Shown here: positions 22,842 through 27,636 of the stretch, piece by piece
Numbering within the stretch: position 1 is the stretch's first letter
Layout of the letters: the number at the start of each line of letters is the position of its first letter
NCBI GenBank assembly: GCA_964433065.1
Contig: CAYSPZ010000017.1
Location: 1 to 27,636 of the forward strand
Length of the DNA: 27,636 bases
Direction: 5' to 3'
From: RGIG3009 sp964433065
Lineage (GTDB): Bacteria; Bacillota; Clostridia; Oscillospirales; Acutalibacteraceae
Program-made: the position numbers and the translations under genes
The notes under the pieces: generated by a model
What the model was told of the DNA's origin: nothing
Database searches by the model: none
The model's input: only the letters and a program-made list of their open reading frames with translations

Positions 22842-23810
22842 TCATTCAAATATAAAGGATTGCCGCAAACGAAACGCGGACTGTACCGTATACTCTTTCG
22901 GCACCTCTTCTCCGCCGAGCAATCTGAGCATCGCATCCGCAGCCAATACACACATTTCTTCCACGTTGGATGAAACGGACGAGAGCGGCGGATCCAAATA
23001 TGCCGTCGTCGGGATATCGTCCATACCCAATATCGCCACGTCATCGGGAACCGACAATCCGTGATCGCGGATACATTTCATCGCACCCATCGCCATATTA
23101 TCGTATGCGCAGATCACCGCGCGCGGCGGTGTCTGTCGATTGTCGAGCAACCGTTCCATCGCGTGGTAACCGCCCTGCTCGAACCGCTCATCCACCACCG
23201 CGATATCCGTTTCGGAAAGTGTGATACCTTTCGCCTCCAACAACCGTCGCGTTGCTTGTAATTTAGCGTCGGTTCGAATTTCGCCCACATAGCCGAACGA
23301 CCGTACACCGTTTTGATAGGCATAGTCAACGGCTTGTTGTATCGACGGTTCGATATCGGTCGATACCCGTACTCCGTACGACGGAGTGTGGGACGAATGA
23401 ATGAATACCATCGGCAACTCACTGCATTGTGCGTAGTCGTCGTGTGCCCCGATCACTACCACACCGTCCACGTTGGAATACTGATAGTAGTAGTCGATCA
23501 ATTCTTTCTCCGTTTGCTCGGAAAAAGAGGTAGTCGCAACGCAGATCTCGCAGTTACGACTTGCCAATTGTTCCTGCAGCACCGACAGATACACCGAATA
23601 GTGCGAACTGATAAATTCGGGACAGATCACCGCAATGACGTATTTGGGATATTTGGAATTGAAATACTTTTTAAAACACCCGTATTGTTTGGCAATATCA
23701 AATACCAACTGCCGCGTTTCCTCGTGAACTTCGGTACTTCCCGAAAATGCCTTAGACGCGGTCGATACCGACACGTTCGCCAATTTGGCGATCTTTGAAA
23801 GTGTGATCAA
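22842..23810 (-). CDS. LacI family transcriptional regulator
   Basis: This 322-residue repressor has an N-terminal LacI helix-turn-helix (LSKIAKLANVSVSTASKAFSG, split here as LSKIAKLANVS and VSTASKAFSG, residues 4-24). A periplasmic-binding-protein-like sensor domain follows, with the conserved ICAYDNMAMGAMKCIRD-type block near 236-252 and ILGMDDIP. The TTG start at 23810 is supported by an AGGTGAG site 5 nt upstream, and no ATG is suitably placed. The ligand is probably a sugar or derivative. It likely controls the neighbouring oxidoreductase pair and/or the MFS gene. It has its own promoter, so autoregulation is possible. Confidence 0.92.
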   Translation of the reverse strand: MITLSKIAKLANVSVSTASKAFSGSTEVHEETRQLVFDIAKQYGCFKKYFNSKYPKYVIAVICPEFISSHYSVYLSVLQEQLASRNCEICVATTSFSEQTEKELIDYYYQYSNVDGVVVIGAHDDYAQCSELPMVFIHSSHTPSYGVRVSTDIEPSIQQAVDYAYQNGVRSFGYVGEIRTDAKLQATRRLLEAKGITLSETDIAVVDERFEQGGYHAMERLLDNRQTPPRAVICAYDNMAMGAMKCIRDHGLSVPDDVAILGMDDIPTTAYLDPPLSSVSSNVEEMCVLAADAMLRLLGGEEVPKEYTVQSAFRLRQSFIFE

Positions 23811-23844
23811 TTCTTCTCACCTACTCACACAGGATTCATCATAT

Positions 23845-23873
23845 AGTATACTCCCTTTTTTTCGATTCGACAA
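23845..23873 (-). promoter_or_regulatory. promoter of the LacI-type regulator
   Basis: On the minus strand TTGTCG (23868-23873), a 17-nt spacer and TATACT (23845-23850) lie 34 nt before the TTG start codon. The -10 region AGTATACT is palindromic. Confidence 0.6.
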
Positions 23874-23891
23874 GTATCAATCGATAAAAGC

Positions 23892-23918
23892 AAAACGCGG
23901 TTCACAGAACCGCGTTTT
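23892..23918 (-). terminator. terminator of the MFS transporter gene
   Basis: The arms AAAACGCGGTT (23892-23902) and AACCGCGTTTT (23908-23918) form an 11-bp stem with U-rich sequence on the minus-strand side. The stem separates the MFS gene from lacI, which has its own promoter. Confidence 0.75.
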
Positions 23919-23919
23919 G

Positions 23920-25116
23920 TCACTTGTTTTGAATTATATTCTTTTCGAATACGTGATACCCGATGCCGCACGGGAGCATCGTGATACCGCAAACCAAAAG
24001 CGTACCGAACGCACCGATACTGTCAAGCAGAAACGGTACACACATACCGCCGAGTGCCATACCGAGCGTATGTAATGCCATGCGCCAAGCCGTGTATTGA
24101 CCGAGGCAAGTATACTCGATCCGATTGGCGACCAGAACAGGTACCGCAATCGTAATGTGATTCATAAGGAAATACGCAAAGAAATAGATGATCAAAAACA
24201 CCCACGTCGTATCGGGAACTGCCGTTATCGGTGTAATCACGCAGAACGCAATGGATGCCACCAACAATATCCTGCCGTTTGGATGTTTTCCCACTTGAAT
24301 CGAATACAATTGCGAACTGAGCAATGATGCTACCTGTGTCACCATCACCACGATCGCTGCCGTAGACGAATCCAACACACCGGTAGCGTATCCAATAACC
24401 GTGATCAAACTTAAAATACCGGTAGAAAATCCGCGCATAAAATTCGGTAACAACAACAAATAAAACGGTTTATACCGAAAAATGTTGATGCGTTGTTTTG
24501 GCACGGTGGGGATACTCGTTTCTACCATGCGAAAATTCATACAGATAACGGGTACCGCGACGCTGATCACAATACCGATACCGAAGAAAACGCTCATTGT
24601 GTCGAAATAATCGTATCGACCGAGGAAAAAGGTGATCGCCACCGACAACATCATTCCGACCACACCGGATATCACACCGGAAACGCCGGTGATTTTCCCA
24701 TAGTCGCGAATATCCATAATATGATGCGGCAATTTGTAGGACAGAACAACGTAAAATCCAAATACCAAATTGAACAGGAAACTGACCGTAAAAAGAATGG
24801 TATGTTTAACGTCGGCTGCCATACCAAACGCGCAACTTGCCGAAAGCAACGTCACAAAGAACGGCAAAAATATAGACAGCGTCAATGCAATTCCTTTTCG
24901 CACGTCTTTGACCGCATCCGCCGCTTTCGATAGCAATAACATCGTTGATGTTTGTGCGACCTGCGACACCGAAACGAAAAGGGCTACCGCATCTTTTTCA
25001 ACACCGCTTTCCAGCAAAAAACTCTGGAAGATCGAACCGGAGGACAAGGTCGTCAAAACGACATAAAGAGCGCCGTATATCAGATAAAGCGTATGGTTAC
25101 GATTTTTCTCACGCAT
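23920..25116 (-). CDS. MFS transporter
   Basis: This 398-residue membrane protein has about 12 predicted helices in two halves. It shows short basic loops of major-facilitator type (KAADAVKDVRKGIALT near 65-80 replaces the classic loop 2-3 motif). The central loop (about 190-220, TSIPTVPKQRINIFRYKPF) separates the halves. The substrate cannot be read. The position next to a LacI regulator and sugar-type oxidoreductases suggests a carbohydrate or polyol. The ATG at 25116 has GAGGTG 10 nt upstream, and an in-frame TGA just before it excludes a longer product. Confidence 0.82.
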   Translation of the reverse strand: MREKNRNHTLYLIYGALYVVLTTLSSGSIFQSFLLESGVEKDAVALFVSVSQVAQTSTMLLLSKAADAVKDVRKGIALTLSIFLPFFVTLLSASCAFGMAADVKHTILFTVSFLFNLVFGFYVVLSYKLPHHIMDIRDYGKITGVSGVISGVVGMMLSVAITFFLGRYDYFDTMSVFFGIGIVISVAVPVICMNFRMVETSIPTVPKQRINIFRYKPFYLLLLPNFMRGFSTGILSLITVIGYATGVLDSSTAAIVVMVTQVASLLSSQLYSIQVGKHPNGRILLVASIAFCVITPITAVPDTTWVFLIIYFFAYFLMNHITIAVPVLVANRIEYTCLGQYTAWRMALHTLGMALGGMCVPFLLDSIGAFGTLLVCGITMLPCGIGYHVFEKNIIQNK

Positions 25117-25146
25117 CGTGCATCAACACCTCGAATCGTCCCTTTC

Positions 25147-25174
25147 ATCATACCACGAAATCAATACAACGCAA
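25147..25174 (-). promoter_or_regulatory. candidate promoter of the MFS transporter gene
   Basis: On the minus strand TTGCGT (25169-25174), a 16-nt spacer and TATGAT (25147-25152) lie 30 nt upstream of the start codon. Confidence 0.5.
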
Positions 25175-25216
25175 CCGAAAAGAAGACTTCTTTTTGAAAA
25201 GATGTCCTTTTACGGT

Positions 25217-25243
25217 AAAAGCGCGGATATTCTCCGCGCTTTT
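25217..25243 (-). terminator. terminator of the S66 peptidase operon
   Basis: An 11-bp perfect stem, AAAAGCGCGGA (25217-25227) with TCCGCGCTTTT (25233-25243), directly follows the stop codon of the peptidase gene. Confidence 0.85.
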
Positions 25244-25244
25244 C

Positions 25245-26276
25245 TCATTGGATAAAAGAAATGGTTTGTTTATTAACATCTACCATAGCGTTCACACCAA
25301 ACGGCACAATACACCGCGGCAACGCGTGTCCGACGTTCAGGTTATACACGATGGACAATGCGGGAGCGTCCACCGTTTCCACCAAGATCTGTTTGTATTC
25401 CTCGTAATACCGCTCGTCCATCGGTTTGCCGACGAGGATACCGTTGATCACCCCAAACAACCCTGTCTGTTTCAGTTGTGTGAGCGCGCGACGGTATTTT
25501 TCGGGCGACATCTGTTCTTCGCTGGTTTCCAGCAACAAGATCTTCCCTTTCCAGTCGTCAAGCGTAGGAAACAGTTCGTATCGGGCAAATACCGTCGGTG
25601 AATCCGCGTGGCGCGTGTTATCGAAAATGTCGTATAGAGTATCCAAACATCCGCCCAGTATCTTCCCCGAAAACACGGGATCGCCCTGCAACAACTCGAA
25701 ACCTTGATTTTTATGTGCTTTCAACGGTACGCCCAGTTGGTCCTCACCGAAGTCGGTGCGGCTTTCGTACCACACGTCACTGCTATTGATCTCGCGGATA
25801 CCGCCCGTCGTAATCAGTTCTCTGAAAAACCGTTCGGTATACGGTAACATTTCGCGGTCGAGTTCGCAAACGTCCGCCAAAAACGATTGTCCGTAGAAGG
25901 TATTTAACCCAACCTTATGCAACATCAAGTGGTTGACAGTCGAGTCGGAAAAGCCAAGGAAGATCTTGTCGCAAACCGCCTCTTGCAGTTCGTTATGGTC
26001 GAACAAATACGGCAACAACCGATAGGTATCCTCCCCACCGATCGCGCACAGGATCATATCCACTTCGGGGTCACGAAACGCACAAAGCAGATCTTCCGCC
26101 CGTTTTTCGGGATGTGCTTTGATATACTCGGCACCTTTGAGGGTGTGTTCCATCATTTTGACCTTCAACCCGTACCGTTCCAAACGGGAAAGTCCCAGTT
26201 CCAATTCGTGCTTGATAAACGGTTCACCGAGTATCCCGCCCGATAAACTGACGATGGCAACGGTTTTGACTTTCAT
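25245..26276 (-). CDS. S66 family peptidase (MccF-like / LD-carboxypeptidase)
   Basis: This 343-residue serine peptidase has nucleophile S110 in LGFSDST, a catalytic Glu in the LLLETSEE block (about 250-257) and a His in NLNVGHALPRCIVPFG near the C-terminus. The length and the ELDREMLPYTERFF stretch resemble the MccF branch more than the roughly 300-residue peptidoglycan LD-carboxypeptidases. MccF enzymes cleave the amide joining an aminoacyl group to a nucleotide, giving immunity to microcin C. LdcA enzymes trim tetrapeptides in peptidoglycan recycling. The start overlaps the end of the upstream deaminase gene by 4 nt (ATGA). No signal peptide, so it is cytosolic. Confidence 0.88.
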   Translation of the reverse strand: MKVKTVAIVSLSGGILGEPFIKHELELGLSRLERYGLKVKMMEHTLKGAEYIKAHPEKRAEDLLCAFRDPEVDMILCAIGGEDTYRLLPYLFDHNELQEAVCDKIFLGFSDSTVNHLMLHKVGLNTFYGQSFLADVCELDREMLPYTERFFRELITTGGIREINSSDVWYESRTDFGEDQLGVPLKAHKNQGFELLQGDPVFSGKILGGCLDTLYDIFDNTRHADSPTVFARYELFPTLDDWKGKILLLETSEEQMSPEKYRRALTQLKQTGLFGVINGILVGKPMDERYYEEYKQILVETVDAPALSIVYNLNVGHALPRCIVPFGVNAMVDVNKQTISFIQ

Positions 26277-26677
26277 TGATCCACCTCAAATCGCTCTTTC
26301 CCCCACCAATCGGGGAGTAATTCTTTTAATTTGATTGTTTTTTCGCTTTCAAGATCTACGAGGATCTCGATCTCGCCGCTGTTTTTATCCAATTGCATCA
26401 TATACTCGCGACAAGCACCGCAGGGAGACCCAACCTTTCCGTTAGGCATCACCGCGACAACCTTGTCAATTTGGCTCTCACCGTTGGTGATCATATTGGC
26501 GATCGCGTTCCGTTCGGCGCACATACCGAGCGTTGACGCGGTATCGATGCAAACCCCGACGTAAACGTTACCGTTTTTGGTGAGAATCGCAGCCGCCACA
26601 CCACCTGCATCAATGAACGGCGAAATGGTTCTGCCGTTTTGGACACGAACGGCAGCATCGTATAACCTTTTCCACAT
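26273..26677 (-). CDS. cytidine deaminase-like zinc enzyme
   Basis: This 134-residue protein belongs to the CDA/blasticidin-S deaminase fold. Zinc ligands are C53 (in MCAERNA) and C86, C89 (in SPCGACRE), and the catalytic acid is E55. The ribose-binding NVEN motif of housekeeping cytidine deaminases is replaced by CIDT (43-46). The C-terminus (KLKELLPDWWG) resembles the blasticidin deaminase ending. It may thus act on a modified or free cytosine nucleoside rather than plain cytidine. The start lies 12 nt after the HTH gene stop with a GAGGTT site, and its end overlaps the S66 peptidase gene. It is part of a four-gene operon. Confidence 0.85.
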   Translation of the reverse strand: MWKRLYDAAVRVQNGRTISPFIDAGGVAAAILTKNGNVYVGVCIDTASTLGMCAERNAIANMITNGESQIDKVVAVMPNGKVGSPCGACREYMMQLDKNSGEIEILVDLESEKTIKLKELLPDWWGKERFEVDQ

Positions 26678-26689
26678 ACTGTAACCTCA

Positions 26690-26896
26690 TTAAAAATAAA
26701 ATAATTCTTCGAATTTCTTGTCGAGGGCGATACATAAGATCAGTGCCAATTTGGCAGTCGGATTAAACTGCCCCGTTTCAATCGAACTGATGGTATTACG
26801 GGATACCCCCACCATCGTCGCGATCTGTTGTTGGGACAACGCTTTTTCTGTTCTCACTTCTTTTAAGCGGTTTTTCAATATCAATCTATCGTCCAT
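26690..26896 (-). CDS. small XRE-type helix-turn-helix regulator
   Basis: This 68-residue protein consists almost only of one HTH_3 domain (LKEVRTEKALSQQQIATMVG, followed by VSRNTISSIETGQFNP). It ends with the KKFEELFYF tail typical of YozG/YgzD-like regulators found in Firmicutes. The ATG at 26896 is 2 nt after the stop of the DUF6442-like gene, with GGTG overlapping that stop, so translation is coupled. Small XRE proteins paired with a short membrane protein usually repress their own operon. Here they also lead the deaminase and peptidase genes. Confidence 0.9.
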   Translation of the reverse strand: MDDRLILKNRLKEVRTEKALSQQQIATMVGVSRNTISSIETGQFNPTAKLALILCIALDKKFEELFYF

Positions 26897-26898
26897 CG

Positions 26899-27228
26899 TT
26901 ACACCACGTTCTTGATTACGATCGTTACCGCAAAGGCAACCGCAAACACAATTTCGACCAATCCCCAAATGAGATCTCTGCGTACCTTCAACTTTTTGAA
27001 CAGTACGATATTGCCGCTACCCTGCATCGCAAAATAGACGAGCCACCCGACCAACCCAATCTCCGGAATATGAAGAAGAAACTCGCTTACCAAAACCAAA
27101 GCCACGCAAAGCAAGGAACCAACCAACATTCCCACTTTGGAAGCCGCTCCGTAAGCAGCTATCTCATATTCGTCGTGTTTCCCCTCGTTCTCCTGCCGAC
27201 TTCTCTCTAAAATTTCTTCTTTGTTCAT
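26899..27228 (-). CDS. DUF6442-like small membrane protein
   Basis: This 109-residue protein opens with MNKEEILERSRQENEGKHDEY, given here as the stretch MNKEEILERSRQEN plus GKHDEY. That is an acidic-basic soluble head, followed by three to four membrane helices. The head and the partnership with a small XRE regulator match the DUF6442-type modules I know from Firmicutes, whose function is not established. An AAAAGGAG site is correctly placed before the ATG at 27228. A longer frame reaching 27390 would begin upstream of the promoter and is rejected. It is the first gene of the operon driven by the consensus promoter at 27268-27296. Confidence 0.82.
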   Translation of the reverse strand: MNKEEILERSRQENEGKHDEYEIAAYGAASKVGMLVGSLLCVALVLVSEFLLHIPEIGLVGWLVYFAMQGSGNIVLFKKLKVRRDLIWGLVEIVFAVAFAVTIVIKNVV

Positions 27229-27267
27229 AGCAATTCTCCTTTTGACAAGTTTTCTTTGCACAATCAC

Positions 27268-27296
27268 ATTATACATCTGCCAAGTTTTATTGTCAA
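27268..27296 (-). promoter_or_regulatory. consensus promoter of the DUF6442/HTH/deaminase/S66 operon
   Basis: On the minus strand TTGACA (27291-27296), a 17-nt spacer and TATAAT (27268-27273) match the sigma-A consensus at all twelve positions. Transcription should start near 27261. Such a perfect promoter would be strong unless repressed, which fits control by the operon's own XRE protein. Confidence 0.85.
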
Positions 27297-27392
27297 CGGT
27301 TTTTGAGAAATATTTGCAATCTTTTTCCGCAATATAAAGTCGAAACCCTCTCGGGTTCAAGAGGCCACTTAACTCATATCTATCGGACAACC
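27297..27392. other. intergenic region with small hairpins upstream of the operon promoter
   Basis: It contains a CCTCT/AGAGG hairpin (27347-27364) and a perfect TCGGAC AACC GTCCGA hairpin (27383-27398). The latter overlaps the start of the following repeat. A minus-strand frame stays open through here into the DUF6442-like gene, but it has no start signal. No gene is supported. Confidence 0.4.
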
Positions 27393-27447
27393 GTCCGAGT
27401 GACAGGTTTTTGTACAGTGCAATAGGTGTTATCTCGTCTATGAGTTT
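27393..27447 (+). repeat. 55-nt direct repeat, copy 1
   Basis: The sequence beginning GTCCGAGTGACAGG is identical over 55 nt to 27582-27636, giving a 189-nt period. The identity stops only because the window ends, so the true repeat may be longer and continue to the right. Confidence 0.9.
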
Positions 27448-27580
27448 CGGTACAGCCCGTTAGGGCGGCAAAACTCGACGGCCTAAAAACGTGCCACCGG
27501 CACGTTTTCTTTACGGTCTTTCGACTCCTGTCACCTTAAAAGATAAAAGCACCCACGGCACAAGCCGTGAGTGCTTTTAT
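27442..27580. repeat. hairpin-rich spacer of the 189-nt repeat unit
   Basis: Three stem-loops fill this stretch. The first (27442-27476) has GAGTTT/AAACTC outer and GCCC/GGGC inner arms. The second (27486-27508) pairs AAAACGTGCC with GGCACGTTTT, followed by a T-rich tail. The third (27543-27580) pairs ATAAAAGCAC with GTGCTTTTAT and has an inner ACGGC/GCCGT stem. The latter two are terminator-like. No coding region is convincing. Confidence 0.7.
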
Positions 27581-27581
27581 G

Positions 27582-27636
27582 GTCCGAGTGACAGGTTTTT
27601 GTACAGTGCAATAGGTGTTATCTCGTCTATGAGTTT
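27582..27636 (+). repeat. 55-nt direct repeat, copy 2 (cut by window edge)
   Basis: It is identical to 27393-27447. It runs off the right end of the window, so the array length is unknown. Confidence 0.9.

Noticed and set aside
27347..27364. Possible tRNA T-arm (GGGTTCAAG) near the right edge
   Set aside because: The flanking arms do not pair as a T-stem and no acceptor, D or anticodon arms are found.
27229..27390. N-terminal extension of the DUF6442-like protein or remnant of another gene
   Set aside because: The frame is open but starts with an unsupported TTG upstream of the perfect promoter (27268-27296). The ATG at 27228 has a strong ribosome binding site.

Overview
This window looks like a chromosomal segment of an uncultured or poorly described low-to-mid GC Firmicute of class Clostridia, most likely order Oscillospirales. 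The evidence is the clostridial-type 16S rRNA 5' third at the left edge, strong AGGAGG-type ribosome binding sites, frequent consensus sigma-A promoters with 17-bp spacers, a divergent clostridial PRPP synthetase, and small families such as DUF5058 and DUF6442-like proteins. No phage, insertion sequence, CRISPR array or tRNA was seen. Taxonomy is inferred, since no search was run.

Layout. Positions 1-487 hold the 5' part of a 16S rRNA gene on the minus strand, with its leader and a strong AT-rich rrn promoter (to about 775). A polysaccharide flippase reads toward it (757-2142, minus). A plus-strand block follows: a NagD-type HAD phosphatase, a three-gene polar amino-acid ABC importer (3154-5458) and a zinc-ribbon membrane protein. 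A minus-strand RluA-type pseudouridine synthase is separated from radC by a cluster of palindromic repeats. Then come an AraC regulator and a small Cys-rich membrane protein (both minus), and a plus-strand run of a large unknown membrane protein, two PHP-domain phosphoesterases and a TIM-barrel isomerase/epimerase (9623-13604). A leader terminator precedes an operon of DUF5058, a second membrane protein and an M20 peptidase (13733-16588). This is followed by dacF-type PBP and prs (minus), another copy of the palindromic repeat, hflX, two Gfo/Idh/MocA oxidoreductases, a LacI regulator, an MFS transporter, and a four-gene minus-strand operon of a DUF6442-like protein, an XRE regulator, a cytidine-deaminase-like enzyme and an MccF-like S66 peptidase. 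A 189-bp-period direct repeat sits at the right edge.

Most striking structure. A 152-nt element made of five hairpins is present twice (7076-7227 and 19144-19295) with only five substitutions, none in a stem. A 72-nt internally deleted copy follows the first directly (7234-7305). Every boundary carries the hexamer ATTATA, the reverse complement of the -10 consensus TATAAT. At the left boundary of both full copies this forms an extended -10 (TGATATAAT) facing rluA-like and prs. This suggests a small non-autonomous mobile element that targets, or carries, promoters.

Other candidate systems are the DUF5058/membrane/M20 operon (possible transport plus hydrolysis of an amide-linked substrate) and the S66-MccF-like/cytidine-deaminase-like operon (possible detoxification of cytosine-nucleoside peptide antibiotics). 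Both functions are inferences.
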